The notes below the pieces were generated by a model. The model searched no databases, was not told the DNA's origin, and was given only the letters and a program-made list of their open reading frames with translations. Made by a program: the position numbers and the translations under genes. DNA of 64,000 nt from Variovorax sp. SG517 (GTDB lineage: Bacteria > Pseudomonadota > Gammaproteobacteria > Burkholderiales > Burkholderiaceae_C). Positions 8,697 to 17,418 of the stretch are shown here, one piece after another. Location of the stretch: NCBI RefSeq assembly GCF_013376045.1, contig NZ_JABMJG010000010.1, forward strand, positions 62,001 through 126,000. The letters run 5' to 3'. How positions within the stretch are numbered: the stretch's first letter is position 1; each line of letters starts with the position of its first letter.

Positions 8697-9278
8697 TCAG
8701 CGCTTCATCTTCGTCGAATGTGGCTCGGGTTCGAGGGCGGCCGGCGTGGTGTCGATGGCGTCGCGCAGGTGGCCGTTGTTGTCGTGGTGCACCAGCAGCT
8801 GGCGCGTGCGCTGCCAGGTCGACAGTCGCGCGGGCGGCACCTCGATGTAGGTGGCCAGCGCGGACAGCGACGACTTCTCCTTCTCGGGCGGCGCTTCGCG
8901 GCGGTGCTGGCGGCGGCGCCAGGGCGCTATGACCAGCATCGACAGCAGGATCGCGCAGATCACCAGGCCGTAGAGGCTCAGCAGGTGCAGCACCTCGGGC
9001 TGCGAGCGCGCGCCCAGCACGTAGGGCCACGCGTACCAGACCGCCCAGAACCAGATCGCGATGGTGACGGCGGGGCGCAGCAGGCGCAGCCACAGGTACA
9101 TGGCCAGCGCGCGCTGCGGCGAGCGGCCGCTGCCGAAGGCGCGCAGCGGAATGCGCGCGGCGTCGATGATCGGCTCGTCCACCGGCGGCTGCCCCCAGGA
9201 GCGGCGGCGGCTCGGCGGCGCGGCGTCGTCGTGCGCGTCGGGCAGATGGCTGGAGGGGAAGACGGATTCATGGGACAT
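8697..9278 (-). CDS. pgaD: PgaD-like subunit of poly-beta-1,6-GlcNAc synthase
   Basis: 193 residues. Last gene of the pga operon; its start overlaps the end of pgaC by 11 bases. It has PPVDEPIIDAARIPLRAF, a short motif seen at the start of PgaD proteins, then two membrane helices (about residues 60-95 and 100-120, the second followed by the basic WRRRQHRRE). The C-terminal tail is soluble and charged. PgaD is a small inner-membrane partner of PgaC, needed for polymerisation and, in E. coli, for response to cyclic di-GMP. It is longer than E. coli PgaD (about 137 residues), mainly by its N-terminal and C-terminal tails. Confidence 0.88.
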   Translation of the reverse strand: MSHESVFPSSHLPDAHDDAAPPSRRRSWGQPPVDEPIIDAARIPLRAFGSGRSPQRALAMYLWLRLLRPAVTIAIWFWAVWYAWPYVLGARSQPEVLHLLSLYGLVICAILLSMLVIAPWRRRQHRREAPPEKEKSSLSALATYIEVPPARLSTWQRTRQLLVHHDNNGHLRDAIDTTPAALEPEPHSTKMKR

Positions 9279-10548
9279 CGGAGACTCCTCGGTCGGGGCT
9301 GGTCCACACCGCGCGTTTGCCCCGGCGGCGTATCAGGGCTTTGGGAACGGCGATGACGGTGGTGGCCATCGTGATGGTCCAGAAGGCGATCGGATACCAG
9401 ATCGTCCCGCCGAAGTAGCGCATCAGGTCGCGGTCGTAGCGGCGGTCGATCCACAGGCTCAGCAGCATCTGCAGGATGCAGGTCATCGCCAGCAGCGTGC
9501 CCTGCCAGTGCGGCAGCAGCGCCGAGTGCCAGGACGAGTCGTGCGGCAGGAAGGGCCGCACCAGGCTGATGATCAGCACCAGGGCCATGGCGTAGGCCCA
9601 GAAGATGCTCGTCATGTACTCGAAGTACACGGGCCACATGCGCCAGTGTCGTGGCCGCAGGATGTGCGAGGTGCAGCGCAGCATGGTCTGGATGCCGCCG
9701 ACGGCCCAGCGCAGGCGCTGCTTCCAGAGACCGCGCAAGGTCTCGGGCATCAATATCCAGCACAGCGCGCGCGGCTCGAAGCGCAGCTGCCAGCCGGCGA
9801 TCTGCAGCTTCCAGCTCATGTCGATGTCCTCGGTGAGCACGTCGGGGCTCCAGAAGCCCACGTCGATCACCGCGCGGCGGCGGAACATGGCGATCACGCC
9901 CGACACGGTGAAGAGCGTGCCCGCCAGCTGCTGCGAGCGCTTGATGAGGCCGATGATCGAGGAGAACTCGCCCACCTGCATGCGCCCCAGCAGCGTGGTG
10001 CGCGTGCGGATGCGCGGGTTGCCGGTGACCGCGCCGATGCGCTCCGAAGCCAGCATCGGCAGCAGCATCCATGCGATGGCGTCCTCGTCGATCAGCGCGT
10101 CGCCGTCGATGCCCAGGATGTACTCGCCGCGCGCGAGCTGGCAGGCGGTGTTCAGGCCCACGGCCTTGCCCTGGTTGCTCGCGTTGTGGATCACGCGCAG
10201 GCGGCCGTATTCCTTGGTCATCTCGTCGAGCAGCTCGCCGGTGCCGTCTGTGCTGCCGTCGTTCACCGCGATGACCTCGCAGTAGGGGTAGCGCGTGCGC
10301 ATCAGCTGCTCGATCACTTCGCGCAGGTGCGGCGCCTCGTTGAAGCAGGGCACCACCACCGTGACCAGCGGGCGCGAGGGCAGCAGGTCGAGCGGATTGA
10401 CGTCCACGTCGCGCTTGCGCTCGAACACCATCGCATGCGAGAGGCCGCCCGCCATCCACACGTAGGCCATGAAGAACGGGTAGTAGAAGACGAAGCCGAA
10501 CAGCAGCGAGGGCAGCGTCTGCGCAAGGAACTGGGTGGTCGTGCTCAT
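9268..10548 (-). CDS. pgaC: PgaC poly-beta-1,6-N-acetyl-D-glucosamine synthase (GT2)
   Basis: 426 residues. An N-terminal membrane helix (about 11-35) precedes a processive GT2 domain: VPCFNE, NDGSTDGT (96-103), GIDGDA (146-151), LTEDIDMSW with the catalytic TED (239-241) and QRLRW (277-281), the last being the Q-x-x-R-W motif of processive beta-glycosyltransferases. Several membrane helices follow in the C-terminal third. It polymerises GlcNAc from UDP-GlcNAc at the inner membrane and hands the chain to the periplasm. Its start codon overlaps the stop of pgaB in an ATGA, so translation is likely coupled. All catalytic residues are present. Confidence 0.95.
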   Translation of the reverse strand: MSTTTQFLAQTLPSLLFGFVFYYPFFMAYVWMAGGLSHAMVFERKRDVDVNPLDLLPSRPLVTVVVPCFNEAPHLREVIEQLMRTRYPYCEVIAVNDGSTDGTGELLDEMTKEYGRLRVIHNASNQGKAVGLNTACQLARGEYILGIDGDALIDEDAIAWMLLPMLASERIGAVTGNPRIRTRTTLLGRMQVGEFSSIIGLIKRSQQLAGTLFTVSGVIAMFRRRAVIDVGFWSPDVLTEDIDMSWKLQIAGWQLRFEPRALCWILMPETLRGLWKQRLRWAVGGIQTMLRCTSHILRPRHWRMWPVYFEYMTSIFWAYAMALVLIISLVRPFLPHDSSWHSALLPHWQGTLLAMTCILQMLLSLWIDRRYDRDLMRYFGGTIWYPIAFWTITMATTVIAVPKALIRRRGKRAVWTSPDRGVSDVP

Positions 10549-12617
10549 TGCGGACGCTCCTTCGGCGCGGTTTGCGCGGGCACCTGCGCGGCCGCTGCCG
10601 GGCCCAGGGCGCGCGGCAGCAGGGTGCGCACCGAGATCGCGCGGCGCACGGTGTCCAGCCCCGGCTGGTCGTCGAGGAAGTCGTCGGGGTAGTAGCCCAG
10701 GTGGCGCACGCCGGCGCGCTGCAGCAGCGTCCACTGGCGCGCGAGTTCGGCATCGGGCACGGGCTTGCCGGTGCGCCAGTCGCGCGCCTGCAGCTCGAAC
10801 ACCGTGCCGTCGAGGCCGCGCGGCGTGTCGGCGGCGCGCCTGGCCAGTCGCGCGAGCCAGCCGTCGGCGTCGGTTTCGCGCTCCATGCGCGGCATGGCCA
10901 TGAGCGCGACGTAGTCGTAGGCCGCGAGCGAGGCCTCGTAGTTCTGCGCGAACCACTGCTCTGCCTGGGGCTCGAGCACCGGCCGGGCGTAGAGGTTGCG
11001 CGCGGTCTCCAGCATGGGCCGCCAGGCGCCGGTGCGCGCGGCGAGCTCCTGGGTGAACTCGATCAGATGGCGCGTCTTGGCCGTGGTCCAGCGCGCCATC
11101 AAGTCCGGGTTCGCGCGGATCGCGGCCATGTCGGCTGGCAGGCCCCATCTCGCATATGTGGCCAGCGCGGCGGGGCTCGCGTCCTCGTCGTCGGAGAGCA
11201 TCGCGTCGTCGTGGAACAGCAGGCCTTCGAAGAAGGCGTGGCGGCCCAGGTCCTCGTAGATGTCGCCGACCAGCGCTCGCACCGCGGGGTCGAAGGGCGT
11301 GAGCCGGTGGTAGCGGTCGGCGTGTGTCGCGCCGTCCTGCGCCGTCACGGTGTGGGTGGCGAGCGGGTTCGACGCCGGCAGTTTGAAAGCCGTCACCGGC
11401 ATCCAGGCGTAGACCTTCACGCCGGCGCGGCTGCGCAGCTGCCAGGCCGCGCGGGCGAACAGGTCGGCGCGCATCGGCAGGTGGCGGTTCGGGAAGTACA
11501 GCGCGTCGGCCACGCCGTCGCCGTCGGGGTCGGCGTAGGCCTGCAGGAACACCGCGCGCGGGCGCACGGCGGCCACGCGGTCGATCAGCTTCGAGAGGTT
11601 GCGCTCCTGCTGGGCCGGGTCGGGGTCGTACACGTAGTCGAGGTCCACGTGCATCACGCGGTTGACCGGTCGCTCTTCGCCGCCCACGGGGCTGCGCAGC
11701 ATCCGGTCGAACGAGGGCGCCTCGTTGTCGTAGGCCGCCAGCGCGCGTCGGATGCGCGAGAGCGGCACGGCAGCCGAGTTGGGGCCGTCGTCGAGCGTGA
11801 AGGTGATGGGCATGCCGGCGCGCTTCGACGCCTCGAGCGCGGCGGTGTTGTAGGCGCCGTAGGGCCACACCATCGAGCGCACCTTGGCGCCCGTGCGCTT
11901 CTCGATGAGCTCGCGGCTGCGGCGCAGGTCGGCCTCGACGCGCCGCACGTAGGCCTCGTCGTCCTCGTAACGGCCGGTCTGCGGGTCGTAGCGGTGCGTG
12001 GCCGCGGCCGGCAGCATGTTGCCCTGCGGGTTCGCGACGGTGCCGGTGTGCATCGCGTCGCTGTGGCTCGCGAATTCGACGAGGCCCGATCGCGCCATCT
12101 CGGCCACCTCGCTCCACAACAGGAAGTTCTCGCGCGGCGCGGGCTTGTCGCCCCAGTGCACCTGCCGGCCTTCGGGCACTTCGAGCCAGCTGGTCACCAG
12201 CGCCATCACCGCCGGGTAGTTGTAGCGCCTGAGCAGCGGAAACACCTTGGTGTAGGCGCTGCGGTAGCCGTCGTCGAAGGTCAGCAGCACGGGCTTGGGC
12301 GGCAGCGGCTTGCCGCCCGAGCGCGCATCGACGACCTGCTGCAGGCTCACCGGGTGGTAGCCGTTGTACTGCAGCCAGGCGAGCACGCCGGCGAAGGTGT
12401 GTTCGTCCATGGCGGTCTCGTCGGGCGAGGCCTCGAAGCTCTCGCGCACCTTGGCGCGGATGTCGTGAAAGGAGATCACGCGAAAGCTCACGCCGTCGTC
12501 GGGGTCGGCGGGCGGCAGCGGCTGCGCGAGCACCGGCAGCGAGAGGGCCAGCAGCATCAGCCACGGCAGCGCCGCGCGCAGCAAGGCGAGGGGGGTGTTC
12601 TTCTTCGTCGTTCGCAT
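10545..12617 (-). CDS. pgaB: PgaB poly-beta-1,6-GlcNAc N-deacetylase
   Basis: 690 residues from the ATG at 12615-12617. The same frame stays open far upstream, antiparallel-free but out of frame with pgaA, and that extension is not real. The N-terminal half is a polysaccharide deacetylase (NodB) domain: SFHDI (49-53), TFDDGY (113-118, catalytic Asp and metal Asp) and HSDAMH (H185, H190 as metal ligands). The C-terminal half is the glycoside-hydrolase-like domain of PgaB (VDLDYVYDPD, VFLQAYADPDGD, VALMAMPRME). It partly deacetylates the polymer in the periplasm for export. Oddity: the signal peptide ends LSLPVLAQP with no lipobox cysteine, whereas E. coli PgaB is an outer-membrane lipoprotein. 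Confidence 0.94.
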   Translation of the reverse strand: MRTTKKNTPLALLRAALPWLMLLALSLPVLAQPLPPADPDDGVSFRVISFHDIRAKVRESFEASPDETAMDEHTFAGVLAWLQYNGYHPVSLQQVVDARSGGKPLPPKPVLLTFDDGYRSAYTKVFPLLRRYNYPAVMALVTSWLEVPEGRQVHWGDKPAPRENFLLWSEVAEMARSGLVEFASHSDAMHTGTVANPQGNMLPAAATHRYDPQTGRYEDDEAYVRRVEADLRRSRELIEKRTGAKVRSMVWPYGAYNTAALEASKRAGMPITFTLDDGPNSAAVPLSRIRRALAAYDNEAPSFDRMLRSPVGGEERPVNRVMHVDLDYVYDPDPAQQERNLSKLIDRVAAVRPRAVFLQAYADPDGDGVADALYFPNRHLPMRADLFARAAWQLRSRAGVKVYAWMPVTAFKLPASNPLATHTVTAQDGATHADRYHRLTPFDPAVRALVGDIYEDLGRHAFFEGLLFHDDAMLSDDEDASPAALATYARWGLPADMAAIRANPDLMARWTTAKTRHLIEFTQELAARTGAWRPMLETARNLYARPVLEPQAEQWFAQNYEASLAAYDYVALMAMPRMERETDADGWLARLARRAADTPRGLDGTVFELQARDWRTGKPVPDAELARQWTLLQRAGVRHLGYYPDDFLDDQPGLDTVRRAISVRTLLPRALGPAAAAQVPAQTAPKERPQ

Positions 12618-15250
12618 CACTGCAGGGGTGTGGAGAGGTTCAGGAAGACGCCGCGCTGTCGTTCGCGCACGCCGTCGTAGGGATGGCCGGAGACGAATGC
12701 GCCGTAGCGCAGCGTGAGCCGCGGCCCGAGGTTCCAGCGGTGCTCGTAGCGCAGGCTCCACATCGGGCCGCTGCCGAAGCCGGCCTGCCGGTAGCTGCCG
12801 CCAGCGAGCTCGATGGCCTGGAAGAACTGCCGGTCGTCGCGCTTCCAGTTGAGCCACTGCGCGCGCACGCCGAGCTGCACGCTGGAGTCGCTCGACGGGT
12901 TGAAGTAGGGCGCATCGACCGCGCGGCCGCGGCTCGCGCCGGCGCCGAGGCTGGTCTCGAGCTGGAAGGCCGGCGTGCTGATCCAGCGCTCGCGCCAGCT
13001 GGCCTCGAGGCCGTCGCGCCGGTTGCCGTCGCTGAAATCGAGCTGCTGCCACTTCAGCTCGAAGAGGCGCGACTCGTCGACCACGTAGCCCACGCTCGCG
13101 CCGAGCTCGTGCGCGCCGATGCCGGCCACGCGCGCCTTCCAGGGCAGCTCGCGGCTGTCGCCGTCGTAGGTGGCCGACAGCCGCCACGCGTCGCCCGCGC
13201 GGTAGTCGAGCCGGCCGGCCACGCTGTTGCGGTAGCGGCCCGCGTTCGCGTGCTGAACGATGCCCTCTGCCAGCCAGCGCCCCTGCTGCCAGCCCAGGCC
13301 GAGGCCGCCGCGCGCCCAGTTCGCGTTGCCGATGTCGGTGCTGCCGCGTCCCAGCGTCTGCTCGTAGAACACGCGCCAGCGGTCGTCGTTGAGGCCGGAG
13401 CTGAGCCGGCTGTCGATGCGCCATTCGCGGTTGGCGATGGCCGCGCCGCCCGAGGACGCCTCGGCATCCACGTCGAGCCTCGGGCCGACGAGGGCGCGGC
13501 GCTTGCGCTCCATCTCGCGCACCTGCACCGACTCGGGCAGGTCGGCCGCGAGCGATTCGGCGCGCCGGCGAGCCTCGGCGAACTCGTCCGCGTCGAGCAG
13601 TGCTTCGACGTGGCCGATGCGCGCGCCGGTGTCGTAGGGCGAATCGGCCGCCAGCGCCTCGTAGCGCGCCACCGCCGCCTCGGGGTGCTCGCGCAGCCGC
13701 TCGGTGAGGGCCGCGCCGTGCGCGTAGCCGGCGTTGAGCGGCGCCTCCCGCGTCAGCGCCGAGAAGCTGTGCTGCGCGAGTGCCGGTCGGTCGGAATAGA
13801 GCTGGACCAGGCCGCGCAGGCCGCTGACCTCGGAGTAGTCGCCGTTCGGCCGTCCGGCCTCGGGCGCGAGGTGCAGCTGTGCGGGCGTGGCGGCCTCCAG
13901 CCGGGCCAGCAATGCCTCGGCGTCGGCGAAGCGGCCCACGTCCAGGTAGGCGTAGACCAGCCCGTAGTGAACCTCGTCGGGCACCGGCAGGTCGGCGCCC
14001 GCCTTGGCCATGGCGGCCTCGTAGAGCGGGACGGCGTCGATGGAGCGACGCTCCTGCGCGAACGCGCGGGCCGCTGCCTGCAGGCCGTAGGAGGGGATCT
14101 CCGCGCCCGCTGCGTGCAGGGCCTCGTAGAGCGCGATGGCATCGGCCGGCCGGCCGCGCTCGACCAGCGCCAGCAGGCGGTCGGACTGCAGCCGCACCCG
14201 CACCGTGCGCCATGCATCGGCGTCGCCGGGCTCGGCCTTCGGGGCTACCGCGTCGACCCGGGCCAGCGCGGCCTGCTGGTCGGCCAGCACCCGGTCGAGC
14301 GCGGTCACCCGCTCTGCGCCCAGGCGCTGGTCGCGCGCGCGGATCGCCCAGCGCAGCCGCTGCGCGAGCGCTTCCTGCTGCAGGGTGGAAAGCGCCAGCG
14401 GCGAGAAGCTGCCCGGCGTGGCCCGCTCGGCCGCCTCCGCGTTCTCGAAGGCGCTGGATGCGGCGCCGCTGGCCGCGAGCAGGAAGTCGGCCTCGCGCCG
14501 GAGGTCGAGGCGCCCGGGCCGCAGCGCGCCGGCCTCGGTGTAGGCGCCGAGCGCCTGCAGCAGGTCGTTGTCGGCGCGCGCGATGGCGCCGCGCAGTTCC
14601 AGCAGCGCGACGCGGTCGTCGACGTGCGTGGGTGCGGGCTGCGACAGCGCGCGGTACAGCGCCTTCGCGCCGGCGATGTCGCCGCTCTCGATGCGCCACC
14701 AGGCTTCGTGGACGCGCGGCTCGCGCGCGTCGGGCCGCCGGGCGCGCCACACGCCGACGACCTCGCCCTGCAGGCCGGAGTCGTGGACTCGCCGTGCCGC
14801 CAGCGCGAGCGGGGCCAGAGCGTGGTCGGCCAGCTTCGACGGCGTGGCCTGGCGGCCCAGCGCCACTGCTTCGGCGTAGCGGCCATCGGCCGAGGCGATC
14901 GCGACCGCATCGGAGGCCACGCGGCGGCGCGCGTCGTCGCCGAGCGGCAGTGCGAGCCATGCCTGCAGCTGGCCCAGCGCCTCGGCCGCGCCGATGCGGC
15001 CTTCGCGGCGCGCGACGACCAGCGCGTCGTGCCGGCTCGCGTCATAGGACGATGCCGTGCCCTGCCCGACTTGCGCAGCCGGGGCGGTCGGCGCCGGCTG
15101 CGCGAGCGCCGCCGGCGCACCGAAGGCCAGCGTGCATGCCAGCGGCAAAGGCAGTGGCAAAGGCAGTGGCAGAAGGGGAATTCTTTGCGCGTTCCGCGCT
15201 ATCAGGCGAAGAGGCAACAGCCAGGCGAGCGCAGGTTTGCGCGCAGCCAT
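12617..15250 (-). CDS. pgaA: PgaA poly-beta-1,6-GlcNAc outer-membrane export protein
   Basis: 877 residues. I chose the ATG at 15248-15250 because GGAGG lies seven bases before it; an upstream in-frame start at 15286 has no such site. A signal peptide with an unusual Leu-Pro repeat is followed by TPR-like helical repeats (to about residue 570; for example VYAYLDVGRFADAEALLARL and RIGHVEALLDADEFAEA). A C-terminal beta-barrel region ends in an aromatic-rich strand (GVFLNLSTPLQ). This is the PgaA layout: a periplasmic TPR scaffold that handles PgaB and a 16-strand porin that secretes the polymer. First gene of pgaABCD; its stop shares one base with the pgaB start. Confidence 0.93.
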   Translation of the reverse strand: MAARKPALAWLLPLRLIARNAQRIPLLPLPLPLPLPLACTLAFGAPAALAQPAPTAPAAQVGQGTASSYDASRHDALVVARREGRIGAAEALGQLQAWLALPLGDDARRRVASDAVAIASADGRYAEAVALGRQATPSKLADHALAPLALAARRVHDSGLQGEVVGVWRARRPDAREPRVHEAWWRIESGDIAGAKALYRALSQPAPTHVDDRVALLELRGAIARADNDLLQALGAYTEAGALRPGRLDLRREADFLLAASGAASSAFENAEAAERATPGSFSPLALSTLQQEALAQRLRWAIRARDQRLGAERVTALDRVLADQQAALARVDAVAPKAEPGDADAWRTVRVRLQSDRLLALVERGRPADAIALYEALHAAGAEIPSYGLQAAARAFAQERRSIDAVPLYEAAMAKAGADLPVPDEVHYGLVYAYLDVGRFADAEALLARLEAATPAQLHLAPEAGRPNGDYSEVSGLRGLVQLYSDRPALAQHSFSALTREAPLNAGYAHGAALTERLREHPEAAVARYEALAADSPYDTGARIGHVEALLDADEFAEARRRAESLAADLPESVQVREMERKRRALVGPRLDVDAEASSGGAAIANREWRIDSRLSSGLNDDRWRVFYEQTLGRGSTDIGNANWARGGLGLGWQQGRWLAEGIVQHANAGRYRNSVAGRLDYRAGDAWRLSATYDGDSRELPWKARVAGIGAHELGASVGYVVDESRLFELKWQQLDFSDGNRRDGLEASWRERWISTPAFQLETSLGAGASRGRAVDAPYFNPSSDSSVQLGVRAQWLNWKRDDRQFFQAIELAGGSYRQAGFGSGPMWSLRYEHRWNLGPRLTLRYGAFVSGHPYDGVRERQRGVFLNLSTPLQ
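15144..15172 (-). repeat. 12-base tandem repeat inside the PgaA signal peptide
   Basis: GGCAAAGGCAGT occurs twice head to tail on the plus strand at 15144-15155 and 15156-15167, with a partial third copy to about 15172. On the coding strand it gives the run Leu-Pro-Leu-Pro-Leu-Pro in the hydrophobic part of the signal peptide. The unit is a multiple of three, so gain or loss of copies would lengthen or shorten the signal without a frameshift. Confidence 0.7.
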
Positions 15251-15564
15251 GACCGTGCCTCCAGTTTTTTTCTTCTGGATGAACACCGTGCTCCCTTGGA
15301 AATCCGAAAAACGGTCCCGGGCGACCCATGACGCCGCCGCAAGAACCGGGGGTGCCGCGTGACAGGACGGCGACCTCGGAACTCAAACTCTCAAGACTTG
15401 AATCACTTTAGACATCGTTGTTAACAAGGGCAAACAAAAGACTGAGGATTCGGTTGTATGTGTGAACAGATTCGCGTTTTGGACGCCTGCGCTGATCGCT
15501 TTTGTCGGACAGACGCCCAGGAACCCCGCGTCCGCTCGACCCGGCCCCGGCCTAAGATCGCGTG
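15251..15564. promoter_or_regulatory. Divergent intergenic region upstream of pgaA
   Basis: This 314-base stretch lies between the starts of pgaA (minus) and the creatininase-like gene (plus) and has no credible gene. It is AT-richer from about 15370 to 15480. The perfect ten-base palindrome TTGTTAACAA sits at 15418-15427. It should contain promoters for both directions, but I could not identify a convincing -35/-10 pair. The pga operon is often under cyclic-di-GMP or post-transcriptional control; nothing here shows which. Confidence 0.35.
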
Positions 15565-16422
15565 ATGAACGCTCCCCAGGCCCCCTCGCCTTCGTCTTCT
15601 TCCTCGCCCTCGTTGCTGCCCCGCTTCTGGTCGCAACTCACCACGCGCGACTTCGCGTCGCTCGACGCGGCGGCCACCGTCGCGGTGCTGCCGCTGGGCG
15701 CGACCGAGCAGCACGGCCCCCACCTGCCGCTGGGCGTCGATACCGTGCTGGCCGACGGCATCGTCGCCGCCTCGCTGCCACTGCTGCCGGCCGCGCTGCC
15801 GGTGCTGTTCCTGCCGACCCAGCAGATCGGCCTGAGCCCCGAGCACGCGCGCTTTGCGGGCACGCTCACGCTGTCGGCCGAGACGCTGATCCGCATGTGG
15901 AAGGAAATCGGCGCGGGCGTGGCGCGCGCGGGGGTGAAGAAGCTGGTGCTCTTCAATGCGCACGGCGGCCACGTGGGCGCGATGGACATCGTGGCGCGCG
16001 AGCTGCGCGCCGAGCACGGTCTCATCGTCTACAGCGTGAGCTGGTTCAACCTGCCGCTGGGCGACGCGGGCGCGCAGTTCAGCGCGCAGGAACACCGCTT
16101 CGGCGTGCACGCGGGCGAGATCGAGACGTCGATGATGCTGGCGCTGGCGCCGCAGCTGGTTCGCATGGGCGAGGCGCGCGATTTCGATTCCACCTCGCGC
16201 CAGCGCGCGGCCGACTACGCGATCCTGGGCAACGGCAAGAGCGCCAAGCTCGGCTGGGCCATCGAGGACTACAACCCCCACGGCGCCGCGGGCAACGCTG
16301 CCGCCGCCACGGCGCAGCACGGCCAGGCGGTGATCGATGCCGCGGCGCGGCAGCTCGCGCTGCTGCTGGAAGAGGTGTCGCGGCTGCCGCTGGACACGGC
16401 CAACACCGGGCCTCTTCCCTGA
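15565..16422 (+). CDS. Creatininase family protein
   Basis: 285 residues, starting at the ATG at 15565 (a GTG lies one codon before). The Ser/Pro-rich N-terminus (residues 5-18) precedes the creatininase fold. Metal-binding motifs are GATEQHGPHLPLGVDT (E48, H50, H53, D59) and NAHGGHVGAMD further on. A glutamate late in the fold (GVHAGEIETSMML) completes the usual metal set. Family members are zinc or manganese amidohydrolases acting on creatinine or on formamide-type intermediates, such as the flavin precursor cleaved by archaeal ArfB and the MftE peptidase. No creatine, mycofactocin or flavin neighbours are present, so the substrate is open. Converges on the threonine dehydratase-like gene. 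Confidence 0.86.
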   Translation: MNAPQAPSPSSSSSPSLLPRFWSQLTTRDFASLDAAATVAVLPLGATEQHGPHLPLGVDTVLADGIVAASLPLLPAALPVLFLPTQQIGLSPEHARFAGTLTLSAETLIRMWKEIGAGVARAGVKKLVLFNAHGGHVGAMDIVARELRAEHGLIVYSVSWFNLPLGDAGAQFSAQEHRFGVHAGEIETSMMLALAPQLVRMGEARDFDSTSRQRAADYAILGNGKSAKLGWAIEDYNPHGAAGNAAAATAQHGQAVIDAAARQLALLLEEVSRLPLDTANTGPLP

Positions 16423-16429
16423 GTGCCGC

Positions 16430-17398
16430 TCAGGCGGTGCGCCCGAGCACCCCGGCGAACATGTCGGAGTCGACATTGCCGCCGCTCACGCACACGCCCA
16501 CCGTCCTGCCGCGCCAGCGCTCCTGCTGCTGAAGCGCGGCGGCCAGTGCGGCTGCGCCGGCGCCCTCGGCCACGTTGTGCGTGTCGCTGAACAGGATGCG
16601 CATGGACTGCGCGACCTCGTCGTCGGTGACCGTGACCACGTCGTCGGCCTCGCGCAATATCACTTCCACCGATTCGGGCACTGGCACTCGGCAGGCCATG
16701 CCGTCGGCCAGTCGCGTGGTGACGGGCGACTCGACCGGCTTGCCCGCGCGGAAGGAATCGCGATAGGCGGTGGCGTGCGCCGACACCACGCCGATGAGCT
16801 TCGTCGACACGCCGCAGTACGCGCGCGCCGCTGCCGCCGCGGCAAAGCCCGAGCCCAGGCCGATGGGCACGAACAGCACGTCGGGCGGCGCGGCCGAGAG
16901 TGCCTCGAAGAATTCGACATACGCCGTCGAGACGCCGCGCACCAGCTCGCGATGGAACGAGGGCACGCGGTGCAGGCCGTCGCGCTCTGCCAATGCGGCC
17001 GCGTGCTCGGAGGCGGCCTGGAAGTCGTCGCCGTGCTCGATCAGCGTGACGCCGAGCGCGCGCATCGCGGCGTTCTTCTCGGTCGAGTTGCCGTGCGGCA
17101 CCACGATGGTCGCGCCCAGCCCGTGGCGCCGCGCAGCGAAGCCGACCGACTGGCCGTGGTTGCCACGCGTGGCGCTGATGGCGTGGCGCACCGCCGGCTG
17201 TTCGCGCGCCAGCGTCTCGAAGTAGGTCAGGCCGCCGCGGATCTTGAAGGCGCCGGCCGGCGTGTGGTTCTCGTGCTTGGCCCACACGGTGGCGCCCAGG
17301 CGCTGCGAAAGCAGTGGCCAGGCGTACTGCGGCGTGGGCGGCATGGCCGCGCGCACGGTGCGCTGCGCCGCTTCGATCTCTTCGCGGGTGAATCTCAT
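16430..17398 (-). CDS. Threonine/serine dehydratase-like PLP enzyme
   Basis: 322 residues from the ATG at 17396-17398. Fold-type II PLP enzyme: WAKHENHTPAGAFKIRGGL contains the cofactor lysine K52, then SATRGNHGQSVGFAAR, the usual asparagine loop, and near the end GVCVSGGNVDSDMF, the glycine-rich phosphate-contact region with serine. It has no C-terminal regulatory ACT domain, so it is the short catabolic or serine-racemase-like form rather than IlvA. The reaction would be deamination of L-threonine or L-serine (or a beta-hydroxy amino acid) to the keto acid and ammonia. It stands about 20 bases upstream of nothing else in its frame; the LysE gene ahead of it on the strand is close enough (20 bases) to share a transcript. 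Confidence 0.87.
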   Translation of the reverse strand: MRFTREEIEAAQRTVRAAMPPTPQYAWPLLSQRLGATVWAKHENHTPAGAFKIRGGLTYFETLAREQPAVRHAISATRGNHGQSVGFAARRHGLGATIVVPHGNSTEKNAAMRALGVTLIEHGDDFQAASEHAAALAERDGLHRVPSFHRELVRGVSTAYVEFFEALSAAPPDVLFVPIGLGSGFAAAAAARAYCGVSTKLIGVVSAHATAYRDSFRAGKPVESPVTTRLADGMACRVPVPESVEVILREADDVVTVTDDEVAQSMRILFSDTHNVAEGAGAAALAAALQQQERWRGRTVGVCVSGGNVDSDMFAGVLGRTA

Positions 17399-17418
17399 CG
17401 GATCTCCAGGCGCCTTGC

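Noticed and set aside
12618..14960. A possible N-terminal fusion to PgaB from the open frame upstream of 12617
   Set aside because: The extension lies inside pgaA in another frame and shows only Arg/Ala-rich filler. The ATG at 12617 begins a good signal peptide and shares a base with the pgaA stop.
15144..15172. CRISPR or other repeat array
   Set aside because: Only two and a half copies of a 12-base unit without spacers, inside a coding signal peptide.
12683..15331. A long open frame on the plus strand antisense to pgaA (and similar ones across the GC-rich genes)
   Set aside because: In DNA this GC-rich, stop codons are rare in all frames. The translation is low-complexity (Ala, Arg, Gly, Gln), has no domain motif, and pgaA on the other strand is fully convincing.
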